A stretch of DNA of 64,000 nucleotides from a virus (IMGVR_UViG_3300013126_000010:62001-126000); one strand, 5' to 3'; shown: positions 8,414 through 17,807, numbered from the stretch's first letter. Notes: generated by a model not told the origin, from the letters alone. Numbers and translations are program-made.

Positions 8414-9151
8414 CTATTGTGCAGCTGGGATAATATAATCATAAACCACCATACCACTATCAACTGAGATTTTTAATCCTCCGTTGTCTGATATAAACAT
8501 GGTCTTTTCGCCGTCCAGATTTAGTACACTTAATACAGGATCAACTAGCCATTCCCATTTATGTTTTAATATTCCATCAACATCTGAATGGAATACAAAT
8601 GAACCAGCATGGGATGCAGCATTCCCGAATGAAATAACTAAGTTGGAACGTTCTGTTTTCGCCTGAAACTTCTTCTCTTCTTTATTTGCAGTAGATTGTA
8701 GTTTCAAACGTTTTATGGATTCTATGGTTGGTTTAAACTCTATAACCCATTTTGGTTCACTGAAAATAACACCATTCATTTTTTGATCGATTAACATGGT
8801 GTGCATGAACCTATATTCATTTCTGAAATCACCAGATTCATTTTCAAAGTGAATATGATCTGGTGATGTTATGTCATTTTTAGTGACGTTTACTACTTTG
8901 ATGGTGGCATTTTCTTTATATTCTGGATTTTTTAGATGATGGTCTAATTTTTCCATGTTTGAAAAACCAAAAGAACCCGAAAATTCAGGAATAACTTCAT
9001 GGGTTTTTGCATATAAAATTATAGATCTGTCTGGTGCAACTGATTCCAATCCAGTTGAAGTGTTGTCTGATGTAATTTTTACCATAGGTAAATAGCCAAG
9101 ACCATATGTATGGTCTACAATATCGCGTAAAATTTCTTGTAAAGTACTCAT
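8414..9151 (-). CDS. 45: sliding clamp, T4 gp45-like
   Basis: Processivity clamp for the DNA polymerase, and in T4 also the late-transcription activator. The start is chosen at MSTLQEILRDIVDH (9151), right after the polymerase stop, giving 245 residues against 228 in T4; an upstream Met would lie inside the polymerase gene. The alternating beta/alpha pattern and the position between polymerase and SSB support the call, which otherwise rests on overall resemblance and synteny. Confidence 0.75.
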   Translation of the reverse strand: MSTLQEILRDIVDHTYGLGYLPMVKITSDNTSTGLESVAPDRSIILYAKTHEVIPEFSGSFGFSNMEKLDHHLKNPEYKENATIKVVNVTKNDITSPDHIHFENESGDFRNEYRFMHTMLIDQKMNGVIFSEPKWVIEFKPTIESIKRLKLQSTANKEEKKFQAKTERSNLVISFGNAASHAGSFVFHSDVDGILKHKWEWLVDPVLSVLNLDGEKTMFISDNGGLKISVDSGMVVYDYIIPAAQ

Positions 9152-9152
9152 A

Positions 9153-12026
9153 TTATTTGAATGTAAATAAAGTGTCGAAAGTATTTTTCTTTGTTGTTGA
9201 TGCAATGTCGAAATCTAATACACCGATCAGGTTTTCTAATTTCTTGTCTACTATTGTTTCCTCCATTAAATCGTCATCGAACGGCATATCCTTAAACCAT
9301 TCTGGTAATCGCATTTCATCAATTGGGTATGCAACACTAGTAAAACCAAGAGGATTATTAGTTAATTTACATACTATCACTTTAAAACCATCAACAATAT
9401 TCATTGAATATTTGTCATTATGAATTTTTTTAAGCATATTCCAATTAATAGCAGCTCTAACATGCCCTGGCATATTAGCTTTACCTTTATCATCCTCTAT
9501 TTTCATGAATTTTCCGATATTATTAACTCGTTTCGGTGTCCCTTTTTCCCATCCTGGTCGTTTTCTAAATTCATCTCTGAATTCTCGAATACGATTTAAG
9601 ATAGTTTCATGATCAACATCCAGCAAAACATTTTCAAGTATTTCGGATAGAAAGTCTTGCATGTACTCAGGGGTATCTGCGCGTTTTAAATCTAATCCCA
9701 TTGCCTTGATTTCGCCTTCTTTTCCGTTTTTATCATAGCGTTTCCCTTCTTTGTCATAGTATAGCACTGCATAACGTTTTTTGGTAATGAAAAGAGCATT
9801 CGTACCAACAATTTCTCTACCAGCCCTTATAACATCACCTCTATTTTTTGGACAATTGAATGCATTGAACATAAAATCAGGGAATGTTTCATTTACCATT
9901 TCACCTATGTTATCGTATAATTCAACAACAAGGTTTTTATCCCATGGAATAGTTCCATTATCTATTTCTGGTTTAAACGTATCATACGCAGAAAAATATA
10001 CACTATCTGTATCATTATAGATGATAGATTTCCCCAAATAATCATAATTACCAGTTATAATTTGATTTACTTCTGCAGTCATATGTTTAACAATCTGTCT
10101 ACCAGTTAGTGTAGTTGATTGCCCAATTCGTTTATCAAAAAATCTACATCCACTATTAAGTATTGCACCATACAGTGAATTCAAGTTAATCTTTCTAATA
10201 TGCTGCGATTTATCCCAATATTCAATTAATCTGGTGACTTCAGCTTTATCATTGGCTAATATTTTTCCATTATCGATAGTTAAATCATATTTAACTATCA
10301 TATTTTGAAATTCTTCGGTTGAACCATTTTCTAATGTACTATAAAAAGTATCCCAATCAATATCTTTTACTGACATTTTTGTAGATGTGGTAGATAATGG
10401 TAAGATTATTTTATCTTTAAATCGTTCTGGTATTGAAATACCACCATCGAGATTAATGTAATTTTTAGTAATCTTTTGTTGAGATTTTCGTTCTGCATAC
10501 CATTTTTTCAATAATCCAGGAATTATACCTTCACGTTCATATGAAAACAATGTTCCATTGGCAGATAACATTAATTTATTTGACTTTGTATTAAAGATCA
10601 AATTATAAATTTCAGCGGCACTATGTTGGGTAGATTTACCATCTGTCCAATCAATGTATAACATAGTGCCTTTATCTTGTTTCATTACAAAGTCATATTC
10701 CAATGAGGCAAATATACCTTCCCATGCAGCAGCAAATGAATGACCGTCTTTTAATTTAGAATTAATATAATTATCAGTATATTCTTGTCGTATTTGACCA
10801 ATGATGGACTCTGGTCCCATGTTTAATGCACGAATGGTACTTGGGTACAGTGAGTTGATGTCAAGAGAACCGATCCATTTATGCAATCCTTTTCGTGGGT
10901 ATGCAACATATGCCCCTGCAGCTTGCGTAGATTCGCTCTCAGGGATTCTTTTACGGGATGGCACCCGTAGCCCTAGTTCATGTGCTTCGTTGATTATAGC
11001 CTGTTCTGTGACGGCTACAGCCCCCATTGTGGTTTGTAATAAAACAGTATTGGTGTGTGCAAGTGCATTGGCAGTATTAATGAATTTCAGTTTTACATCC
11101 AATTTATTCAATAATGCAACGTCTTGTCGATTGTATATAACAAATGTTCTAAAGTCATTGTTATATAATTGATCTAATGTTCCTTCATATACAGTTTTAC
11201 TTTCATTAACTTCTAATTGTCCAATGAAATCTAATCGATATGATGATTGTTCTTCATAAGTGTATTTTTGATACAATTCCAAATAGTCTAAATGAACCCT
11301 ACCAAATAGGTCATAAGTAACTGATGTTTTTCCAAATTTTTCATATTCACGTGCTCTGGGCAATAAATCCCATAAACAAAATCTCCTTGATTCATCATTC
11401 GATAATGTCATTTTGACTCTGTTTACAGTATATGGAATATCATAGCCAGTACTGTTCCAGCCAGATAATACATCAGCATCCTCAATCAGATCAAGAAAAT
11501 TTAATAATAATTCTCTTTCATTTCTACAAATGATAGTATTTGGTAAATCTTTTACTAACTCTTCTGCTTGTTCAAATGTTATTGTTTTTGGTGGGACTGC
11601 TAGAGTAACTAATGTATCCAACCATTGTAAATGCAGAGAAACAGCTGTAATAGGCATGAAGGCATCGGCAGTACTTGAATAACCAAGCTCTGGATCAAAA
11701 TCCACCTCGATGTCGAAAAAGCAGACATTTAATATTGGTGGTTCTGCATGCATATAATTTTCACTCAAACATACAAATGTTTGGTTTAAATCTGATTCAT
11801 ATACTTTTTTATTTTGGTGGAGTTTCAGGTTTTTTTGAAACTCCTTATATGACTTTGACCTTATAGGTATAAGGGGTTCGTTATATATTGATCGGTGTGT
11901 TCCTGATGGGCTAGGAACAAAGAATTGGTACGTTGCAGGGTAATCAATAAACTTACGTCTACCATTTTTACGTTCTACAACATGCACCATATTCCCATCT
12001 TTATTAAAATGAGCGTCTACGTACAT
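9153..12026 (-). CDS. 43: DNA polymerase, family B, T4 gp43-like
   Basis: Replicative polymerase with proofreading exonuclease. The start is set at MYVDAHFNKDGN (12026) because AGGAG lies five bases upstream; this gives 957 residues (T4: 898). Exo I is FFDIEVDFDPE and Exo II is SGWNSTGYDIPY. Pol motif A is DINSLYPSTI, motif B KINLNSLYGAILN and motif C YNDTDSVYF. All catalytic acids are present. The gene is uninterrupted, with no intron or split. Clamp and SSB follow on the same strand. Confidence 0.97.
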   Translation of the reverse strand: MYVDAHFNKDGNMVHVVERKNGRRKFIDYPATYQFFVPSPSGTHRSIYNEPLIPIRSKSYKEFQKNLKLHQNKKVYESDLNQTFVCLSENYMHAEPPILNVCFFDIEVDFDPELGYSSTADAFMPITAVSLHLQWLDTLVTLAVPPKTITFEQAEELVKDLPNTIICRNERELLLNFLDLIEDADVLSGWNSTGYDIPYTVNRVKMTLSNDESRRFCLWDLLPRAREYEKFGKTSVTYDLFGRVHLDYLELYQKYTYEEQSSYRLDFIGQLEVNESKTVYEGTLDQLYNNDFRTFVIYNRQDVALLNKLDVKLKFINTANALAHTNTVLLQTTMGAVAVTEQAIINEAHELGLRVPSRKRIPESESTQAAGAYVAYPRKGLHKWIGSLDINSLYPSTIRALNMGPESIIGQIRQEYTDNYINSKLKDGHSFAAAWEGIFASLEYDFVMKQDKGTMLYIDWTDGKSTQHSAAEIYNLIFNTKSNKLMLSANGTLFSYEREGIIPGLLKKWYAERKSQQKITKNYINLDGGISIPERFKDKIILPLSTTSTKMSVKDIDWDTFYSTLENGSTEEFQNMIVKYDLTIDNGKILANDKAEVTRLIEYWDKSQHIRKINLNSLYGAILNSGCRFFDKRIGQSTTLTGRQIVKHMTAEVNQIITGNYDYLGKSIIYNDTDSVYFSAYDTFKPEIDNGTIPWDKNLVVELYDNIGEMVNETFPDFMFNAFNCPKNRGDVIRAGREIVGTNALFITKKRYAVLYYDKEGKRYDKNGKEGEIKAMGLDLKRADTPEYMQDFLSEILENVLLDVDHETILNRIREFRDEFRKRPGWEKGTPKRVNNIGKFMKIEDDKGKANMPGHVRAAINWNMLKKIHNDKYSMNIVDGFKVIVCKLTNNPLGFTSVAYPIDEMRLPEWFKDMPFDDDLMEETIVDKKLENLIGVLDFDIASTTKKNTFDTLFTFK

Positions 12027-12076
12027 ATTTCTCCTACAGTTCTTCGGGCGACTGTTAACCAAATTACATAGATTAA

Positions 12077-12331
12077 TTAAATATTATTAATTAATCCAAT
12101 GACCACTAAAGACATTATAACTGAGTATATTAGTAAGAATATACTAATATATTTCCACATACTTATAATACTATTTTTGTGGTCGATAAGATATTTGTTG
12201 ACATTAATCTGATTATTTAAGATTTGAATCTCTAATAATAATTGTTTATTCTCAAATTCAAGATCTTGTTGGGTATTATCAGATGTTTTTAGTAATGTCC
12301 AGAATTGCTTCAACTTCTTGGAAATCTTCAT
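12077..12331 (-). CDS. coiled-coil protein with C-terminal membrane anchor
   Basis: 84 residues from MKISKKLKQFW (12331). There is a Gln/Asn/Glu heptad-like helix (20-55) and then one hydrophobic segment near the C-terminus (MWKYISIFLLIYSVIMSLVV). It is probably a tail-anchored inner-membrane protein. The start lies 52 nt inside the upstream DsbA-like gene. Confidence 0.6.
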   Translation of the reverse strand: MKISKKLKQFWTLLKTSDNTQQDLEFENKQLLLEIQILNNQINVNKYLIDHKNSIISMWKYISIFLLIYSVIMSLVVIGLINNI

Positions 12332-12539
12332 TGTATTGTTCCCATTGACCTTTGTGTGCAATTTTTATTGCTTTATTGATAATAGCTGGTTTAATTTGTA
12401 GTTCTTCAGCCATTGCTTTTACTGTTTCTGATAATCCTTCTTTTAGATCATCGATTTCTCGCATAACTACTGAACCTTCACTGATAAGTTTTTCTAGTTT
12501 AGCTTTTTCTTCTGGACCGTAAATTCTTGATGATGACAT
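12279..12539 (-). CDS. T4 DsbA-like small DNA-binding protein
   Basis: 86 residues, all helical: an N-terminal EEKAKLEKLISEG helix, DLKEGLSETVKAMAEELQIKP, then AIINKAIKIAHKG. Size, spacing and the L-x-E-G...DLKEGL...EEL-x-IKP pattern resemble the T4 DsbA family, double-stranded DNA-binding proteins that bind late promoter regions. This is a resemblance by eye, not a search result. A clear Shine-Dalgarno precedes the start. Confidence 0.55.
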   Translation of the reverse strand: MSSSRIYGPEEKAKLEKLISEGSVVMREIDDLKEGLSETVKAMAEELQIKPAIINKAIKIAHKGQWEQYNEDFQEVEAILDITKNI

Positions 12540-12568
12540 ATTTTCTCCTATTAAAGATATATTTACTG

Positions 12569-12597
12569 TTTACAAAAATGTAGTAATGTGTTATTAT
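12569..12597 (+). promoter_or_regulatory. sigma70-type promoter
   Basis: TTTACA, a 17-nt spacer, then TATTAT, each hexamer one mismatch from consensus. It lies 30 nt before the isolated plus-strand secreted-protein gene, which therefore has its own host-type (early) promoter. Confidence 0.75.
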
Positions 12598-12626
12598 AGT
12601 GTTAACCTTAATAATTTACCACTACT

Positions 12627-12965
12627 ATGAAATCACTACTCTTTGTGTTGATAATTTTAGCAAGTTTTTCTGTGAATGCAAATGAAGCATATGGAACCTA
12701 TGTTGATGACCCAACGAAACCATTTGATGCTACTAATGTTAGGCATGAAACGGTTTCTATAACATGGGTTCGAGTCGCACCTTCGAATATTAATTCTGCA
12801 TGCGCAGTGGAATCAAAAAAACGTGGTTATACCCCTATTAAATATAATAAAGATGCATGTTCGTTTTGGGATGGGACAGAATGTACTATTATTACTGGAA
12901 ACAATACAACGATGCATACAACTGGGCATGAATTTCGCCATTGTTTCCAGGGTTCATGGCATTAA
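12627..12965 (+). CDS. small secreted protein with HExxH motif
   Basis: 112 residues. Residues 1-18 are a classic Sec signal peptide with cleavage after VNA. The mature part has four Cys (two potential disulfides) and ends with TTGHEFRHCFQGSWH, which contains HEFRH, a zincin-type HExxH motif that could bind zinc as a tiny metallopeptidase. The isolated plus-strand position, own sigma70 promoter and convergent 4-nt overlap with the next gene mark it as cargo. No family is recognised, and the third zinc ligand is uncertain (His112 at the end is possible). Confidence 0.7.
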   Translation: MKSLLFVLIILASFSVNANEAYGTYVDDPTKPFDATNVRHETVSITWVRVAPSNINSACAVESKKRGYTPIKYNKDACSFWDGTECTIITGNNTTMHTTGHEFRHCFQGSWH

Positions 12966-13864
12966 TCTTTGCCGTACATTGCGTAATATGGTTCTAGTAG
13001 TTTAGCCAATTCTGGTTGATATTCTATATTTTTTTCCAGATCAAACGCTAATGCGTTTAATTCCATTTCTTCTGCTCTAGTGAAATTAGATGTAGCTGGG
13101 TTAGTAACCTTTTTGATAGCTGATCCAGTGGCTGCGGTATTAGAATTAGTAGCCTGTTTGGTAGTTGAGCCTGCTCCTGTAGTATTATTTTGGGATGGTT
13201 TATTACCACCGCTTGCCATTGCACTACTGCCATTATCAGTTGATGCGTTACTTAAATATTTTTTCCCAGCAGCAACCAATGCAATTGCTGACCCACCAAT
13301 TGCGGCTGATCCTAATATAGAAGAAATCCCAGGAATTTTCTTTAATTCGGCTGCAGCAACTTCTGGATTTGCATTTTGTAATGCTTTTTGGATAGGAACT
13401 AATGCTGTTGATTTTGATACTAATTCCCCAGGAATATCAGCCAATGGTGGCGCTGATGATCCAATTGGGTTGTTTTTAGGGATATATTCTCCTTCAATGG
13501 GTTTTGGAGATATACTTGACCCAGTTTTCGGTACACCAGCTGGATTGTTATGCAATTGTTTTACCAGTGCGGTTCCTTTACTCAAATCACCAATATTATT
13601 AGCTACTGATCCAATTGAGGATTTTGGATTTGCGGTTTTTGACGCATATGCGGCATTTTTTGGTAATAATTCAATTTGCTTTGGTGATAATTGCTGTCCT
13701 ATAGAAGAAAAATAACTTTTAACATCATTGATTATTTCTTCTGCAGACTTGCCATTACGTGCCGCAGCAGTAATTGCTTTTTGCAATTGTATAGCATTAA
13801 CCTCAGTGATGTATTGTTCCGAGACAATGGTTTGATATTTTTTCATTTCTTGTATCATATTCAT
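12962..13864 (-). CDS. low-complexity virion-like protein
   Basis: 300 residues. There is a helical N-terminus (1-55), a Ser/Pro/Asn-rich middle, one hydrophobic Gly/Ala segment (about 175-200, SSILGSAAIGGSAIALVAAG), a Thr/Asn/Ser-rich tract (205-255), and a helical acidic C-terminus. No enzyme motif. It lies in a block of similar proteins with a CHAP hydrolase behind a late promoter, so a structural role is inferred. Confidence 0.65.
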   Translation of the reverse strand: MNMIQEMKKYQTIVSEQYITEVNAIQLQKAITAAARNGKSAEEIINDVKSYFSSIGQQLSPKQIELLPKNAAYASKTANPKSSIGSVANNIGDLSKGTALVKQLHNNPAGVPKTGSSISPKPIEGEYIPKNNPIGSSAPPLADIPGELVSKSTALVPIQKALQNANPEVAAAELKKIPGISSILGSAAIGGSAIALVAAGKKYLSNASTDNGSSAMASGGNKPSQNNTTGAGSTTKQATNSNTAATGSAIKKVTNPATSNFTRAEEMELNALAFDLEKNIEYQPELAKLLEPYYAMYGKD

Positions 13865-13866
13865 AA

Positions 13867-14454
13867 TTATTCTTGCCCTATTAATTCATACTGTACCATT
13901 AAGTTATACAGATCTTCGGTATAAATTCCATCCACTTCAATGTCTGCGCCCATGTTATTTAATTCGGATTGAACTGCCGCGATATCAGCATTATATTCTT
14001 GTGAATTATACTCAGGTGACTGTTCTGGCGCATCTTGTTTATTATTAAAAAAACGGGTGATAGCTTGCATAACCTCTTCTCTATTTTCATATAATAAACT
14101 GAATAGGTCATACAATCCAGCAATAGCAGCAGTCTGTGGGATCACATATCCTATCGCAGTTAATGCATGTATAATTGCTGATTTATATTCGCCATTTTGA
14201 TAATCGGTAAATGCATCTTTTCCTAATTCTCCTGCGCGAATGAATGAAAATATCTTAGAAAAAAATTTAGCCGCGCCATCACCGATCATTGCCATCATGG
14301 GTGATGATATTTTATTTCCTATCGCAGCAGTAGCACTTCCAATTATTGCGGTGTTACCAGACGTTGATTTTACATCATCAACAGATAATTCATACAATGG
14401 AATGCCGGATTCTAACAATCTTATTGTGTCGAGTGTGTGTTTTATATGATTCAT
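13867..14454 (-). CDS. virion-like protein with possible peptidoglycan-binding C-terminus
   Basis: 195 residues. A hydrophobic Gly/Ala-rich stretch at 30-60 and helices at 85-125 precede a C-terminal segment (AVQSELNNMGADIEVDGIYT) that matches the repeat rhythm of PG_binding_1 domains (LQxxLxxxGxxxxxDGxxG). That resemblance is suggestive only. It overlaps the next gene by 4 nt. Confidence 0.6.
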   Translation of the reverse strand: MNHIKHTLDTIRLLESGIPLYELSVDDVKSTSGNTAIIGSATAAIGNKISSPMMAMIGDGAAKFFSKIFSFIRAGELGKDAFTDYQNGEYKSAIIHALTAIGYVIPQTAAIAGLYDLFSLLYENREEVMQAITRFFNNKQDAPEQSPEYNSQEYNADIAAVQSELNNMGADIEVDGIYTEDLYNLMVQYELIGQE

Positions 14455-15182
14455 GACGGCTTATTCAAAAAACCAATAATTTCACGCTTTGTTTGCATAT
14501 CAGTAGTATTAAACATTTTTTTAGTTTCCGCGTCCAACATATCATCTACACCCATATCCATTCCACCTAATTTACCAAGTATTGATGTATTTTTATCTTT
14601 TAAAAATTGTTTCAACTTTATTTTTTTATCTTGTGGCAGTGCATTAAATGCCGCTGCTAATTTATCTGGTGTTGAGTTTAGCGACAATGCTGCTTTTTGT
14701 GTGGTAACGGCTGGAGTAATATTATTAGGTTTAGCTGCTTGTCCACTCTGCCCATTATTTGCTGGCACTGCTTGAGGTTGCATAGCAGGAGTTGTTCCTT
14801 TATTAGCTATGTCAGGTACATCATCTGCTGGTACAACGCGAGGTTGGGTGGCTGGAGTTTGTGTAGAAGGAGCAGTTGCAGGAGTAGCTGCTTTTGCACT
14901 TTGTCCTTTATTTTGAGTAGGAGCAGGCGATGTTGTTTTATTAGGAGCAGATGAAGTTTTTCCATGTGCTGCTTGCGCTTTTGACATAAGCTGTTTAAAT
15001 CTAGCTATTTTTTGTGGAGTAGCAGTAAAAATAGGATGACCAGTTTGAACTGATGGTGATCCTGATGCAACAGGAGCTGCGGCAGATTTGTTGATTTCAT
15101 CCTGTGATGGTATATAATCTCCATGATCATCTTCAAATAATCCAAAAGATTCCAATAACTGTTGAGCAATGCCTTTTTTCAT
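14451..15182 (-). CDS. Ala/Pro/Thr-rich virion-like protein
   Basis: 243 residues. It starts MKKGIAQQLLESFGLFEDD, then a long Ala/Pro/Gln/Thr linker (30-160) and a helical Lys-rich C-terminus. It resembles extended linker proteins of phage heads or tails. Preceded by a GC-rich structured leader (15183-15281). Confidence 0.65.
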   Translation of the reverse strand: MKKGIAQQLLESFGLFEDDHGDYIPSQDEINKSAAAPVASGSPSVQTGHPIFTATPQKIARFKQLMSKAQAAHGKTSSAPNKTTSPAPTQNKGQSAKAATPATAPSTQTPATQPRVVPADDVPDIANKGTTPAMQPQAVPANNGQSGQAAKPNNITPAVTTQKAALSLNSTPDKLAAAFNALPQDKKIKLKQFLKDKNTSILGKLGGMDMGVDDMLDAETKKMFNTTDMQTKREIIGFLNKPS

Positions 15183-15281
15183 GATATATCCTATTTAATT
15201 TGTGCTACATTTTATATAATGAGGGTAGCGGGTCATTATATCGGCTGTAGCTACCGTGCGCCCTAACGTAACAGTCCCAGG
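15183..15281 (-). other. GC-rich structured intergenic leader
   Basis: A 99-base gap with unusually high GC for this genome. On the minus strand GGTAGC and GCTACC pair around a segment holding GATATAATG, and a GGGCGCAC run precedes it. It may be a structured 5' leader or a promoter with TATAAT; the -35 region is poor. Confidence 0.4.
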
Positions 15282-15755
15282 CTAAATGTGTTCAGGTGGT
15301 GGTAATTGTTCTTGTTCACCTACAATAGCATCATATTGATCCATTGTTAAAGTTTCACCATCTTTGCTGAATTCTATTAATTTTTCTGCAACATTATGAA
15401 GATCCATATCTGTTTGTGCATCTTCTTTTGCGTATTCTAATAATCTGATTAATAACGGAACATCCATTGATACAATATCAACTGGATTAGATTCATCTTT
15501 CAAAAAGTGTTTTGCACCATGTCTAGAAGTTCGTCTTACACTTTTTTTCAAACCATGGGTACGTTTTAAATCTCTGGATAATGAAGAACTACGACCAGTA
15601 TGATGAAAACCAATTTTTTCATTCATCGAGTTTTCTTCCAAAATGATTGACATATATTTTGACAATTCATTGGAAGTTGATTCTGATAATATTTCAGTAG
15701 ATTTAATCTCTGAATCTAAATTATCAATCACTGACAATAATTTCTTCATTTCCAT
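15282..15755 (-). CDS. hypothetical virion-like protein
   Basis: 157 residues. It has a helical N-terminus, a basic middle (DLKRTHGLKKSVRRTSRHGAK), then an acidic helical half ending PPPEHI. The basic patch suggests nucleic-acid or membrane contact. Function unknown. Confidence 0.65.
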   Translation of the reverse strand: MEMKKLLSVIDNLDSEIKSTEILSESTSNELSKYMSIILEENSMNEKIGFHHTGRSSSLSRDLKRTHGLKKSVRRTSRHGAKHFLKDESNPVDIVSMDVPLLIRLLEYAKEDAQTDMDLHNVAEKLIEFSKDGETLTMDQYDAIVGEQEQLPPPEHI

Positions 15756-15758
15756 TAT

Positions 15759-16619
15759 TTATCCTTTTTTAGCTTGCTGTTTCCACATTGCGGAAGCGGC
15801 GATAGCAGTTGGATTTGATGCTCCAGATTTTTTAGCAGCTTTTTCTACCTTTGAAAATCCTTTTCCTTTCTTACCGATGTCTTCACCAGCTTTTGCTTTT
15901 TTCACCACAGTTGATTTTTCTTTTTTTGTCATTCCTGCACTTGGTTTCGCTTTTTCAGCCAAAGATTCAGTTGCACGTTTTAATGGACCTAATCCCATTG
16001 TCTCAAAACCACCTGCACGAGCTTTTTCCATTTTTGCATCATGAATTAATGCTTTCCATTTATCTCTTACAGATTTTGGGTCGCCTTTTATATCTTTGAA
16101 TCCACTATTTGGTTCACCGATAATCATCATGAATGACCCTAAATTCAATAACTCTAATTTACCAAATTTTGGATGGTGGACATCAACATACTTGGTACCA
16201 AGATATGGACCTTCATCTAATCGTGTATCACATGATTCATTACATTGTGAGCAGTCTTCGGTGCATGCATTTTTTACTTCTTTTTTAACAGCTTTCTTTT
16301 TAGCATGTTTTAAATTAGCTTTAGCTTCCATTAGTTTTTGTTGATATTTTGTTTGCAAATGTTCTGCATAAATATCAGCATTATCTAAATGATCACCAAA
16401 TTCTGATTTTTTGATATCAAATTCCATAAAATGATATACACTTGCAATATAATCAGCTGCTTTAGTAATTTTTGCTTGAACCCATGCTGGTAATTCTTGA
16501 CCATCATGAATCATTTTTATTAATTTTAAACTATACTTGCCGGTTTTATATAAATCAGCACGTGCCATAGGTGCATCATCACTAAAATCTTCCATAGGTT
16601 GGTTATTATCTAAATTCAT
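15759..16619 (-). CDS. virion-like protein with Lys/Gly-rich tail
   Basis: 286 residues. The N-terminal helical part (KLIKMIHDGQELPAWVQAKI) is common in phage structural proteins. A four-Cys cluster (CTEDCSQCNESC, about 117-128) could bind zinc. The C-terminus is a Lys/Gly/Ala tract (GKKGKGFSKVEKAAKKSG) ending AASAMWKQQAKKG, seen in head-associated phage proteins. A CATAAATA motif upstream is late-promoter-like. Confidence 0.65.
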   Translation of the reverse strand: MNLDNNQPMEDFSDDAPMARADLYKTGKYSLKLIKMIHDGQELPAWVQAKITKAADYIASVYHFMEFDIKKSEFGDHLDNADIYAEHLQTKYQQKLMEAKANLKHAKKKAVKKEVKNACTEDCSQCNESCDTRLDEGPYLGTKYVDVHHPKFGKLELLNLGSFMMIIGEPNSGFKDIKGDPKSVRDKWKALIHDAKMEKARAGGFETMGLGPLKRATESLAEKAKPSAGMTKKEKSTVVKKAKAGEDIGKKGKGFSKVEKAAKKSGASNPTAIAASAMWKQQAKKG

Positions 16620-16644
16620 TATTATCTCCGTTTTATTATTTATG

Positions 16645-16989
16645 CTAAAAGCCCAAAGATTTTTTTATGCGCTGCGACAATGATGGTTGCGCAATAACTT
16701 TCACTGGTTTTAATAGTGCTTGTTTTTTTACTATCTTTTGTGAACGATCAATACCTTTTTCACGTTTATCTCTTTTTGCAAAATCAGCATCACCTTGAGA
16801 TTCATCACCTTCATTGTCAAAATCGCCATTCCATGTATTATGAATTTTTCTATTACCTTCATCATCATGTTCTTTAGCATCTTTAGCTGCTTTTGATCTA
16901 TATCTTACATGGGTATTATTACTTAATTCGGTTAACCCATCTTTATCCATCCATTCATGTAATAATTGTGTTAAATGTTTTTTGCTCAT
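16645..16989 (-). CDS. hypothetical basic protein
   Basis: 114 residues with dense charge (Lys, Asp, Arg) and little predicted core, so probably disordered. It lies in the late virion-like block. No family recognised. Confidence 0.6.
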   Translation of the reverse strand: MSKKHLTQLLHEWMDKDGLTELSNNTHVRYRSKAAKDAKEHDDEGNRKIHNTWNGDFDNEGDESQGDADFAKRDKREKGIDRSQKIVKKQALLKPVKVIAQPSLSQRIKKSLGF

Positions 16990-16990
16990 A

Positions 16991-17236
16991 TTATGCTCTC
17001 TTAACTACTGATCCAAATAGATTATTTGAATCTAATCCATTATCCGTTGGTTTTTGTTTTTTTGGTTTAGGCTGTGCCGGTGATTTGGTACCAGACCCAG
17101 TTGCAATTGAACCGGTGTATGATTTGTTACCACGAGCAGATCCAGGAGATATATGTGGATTTGGACTAACCGCTATACTGCCTGCACTAGTAGAACCAAC
17201 TGTCGCTGTCTCTGAAATTATTTCCCATGTTTTCAT
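16991..17236 (-). CDS. hypothetical Ser/Gly/Pro-rich protein
   Basis: 81 residues, low complexity (Ser, Gly, Pro, Lys), lying between a charged unknown and the CHAP-like hydrolase and separated from each by only a few bases. It is probably a flexible virion component. Confidence 0.55.
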   Translation of the reverse strand: MKTWEIISETATVGSTSAGSIAVSPNPHISPGSARGNKSYTGSIATGSGTKSPAQPKPKKQKPTDNGLDSNNLFGSVVKRA

Positions 17237-17240
17237 TATA

Positions 17241-17807
17241 TTACCACTCTATTGGATTTAAAAAACCTAGTAAATGAAGACCGGATGACTTGGTAAAATC
17301 AAAACTTCGTATTTTTCTATATATACCATCACCATTGCGATCTGCTTCTGCTGATATAGCTTTACCAGGAGAAGTATTTGCTTCTAATGTCGCCATTGAT
17401 TTACCATCACATGCGACGACAATTCCAGCATGACCGTTAGATGTTGACCCTTTTTGCATAAAAAATATAGATCCTGGAATTGGATCTTTTGTAATTAATC
17501 CTTTACATGCATTATAACTGGTCATTACACTTGGGTTTAGTTTTTTACCAAAATTAGATAATACTTCAGATGGTGCATTTAAATTAGAATATGCCAATCT
17601 CCAAATAGTCTCGGAAAATGCCATACAATATGGCCATCCTGGTTGCCATCCTGATTTTTTCATTTCAGCTTCCAATAATGCACTTTCTTCTTTTCCACTA
17701 TTTGGGTCCAGTATTGACCTCCATGCAGCATTGTCTTTTATTTCAAATAAATTGACAAAATGTGAACCAACTTTAATTATTTCATTCCCTATTTCTTGTT
17801 TATTCAT
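17241..17807 (-). CDS. CHAP/NlpC-like peptidoglycan hydrolase
   Basis: 188 residues. The putative catalytic Cys lies in WPYCMAFSETIWRLAY and the His in NGHAGIVVACDGKSMATLEA, followed by an Asn-containing turn (ANTSPG). This is the Cys-His-polar order of CHAP amidase/endopeptidase domains. There is no signal peptide or separate binding domain. It could be the endolysin or a virion-associated muramidase-like enzyme; its place among virion-like genes slightly favours the latter. Confidence 0.75.
   Translation of the reverse strand: MNKQEIGNEIIKVGSHFVNLFEIKDNAAWRSILDPNSGKEESALLEAEMKKSGWQPGWPYCMAFSETIWRLAYSNLNAPSEVLSNFGKKLNPSVMTSYNACKGLITKDPIPGSIFFMQKGSTSNGHAGIVVACDGKSMATLEANTSPGKAISAEADRNGDGIYRKIRSFDFTKSSGLHLLGFLNPIEW

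Noticed and set aside
13080-13715. 211-codon plus-strand ORF
   Set aside because: Antisense shadow of the Ala/Ser-rich minus-strand protein at 12962-13864; no promoter or Shine-Dalgarno, and codon composition reflects the opposite frame.
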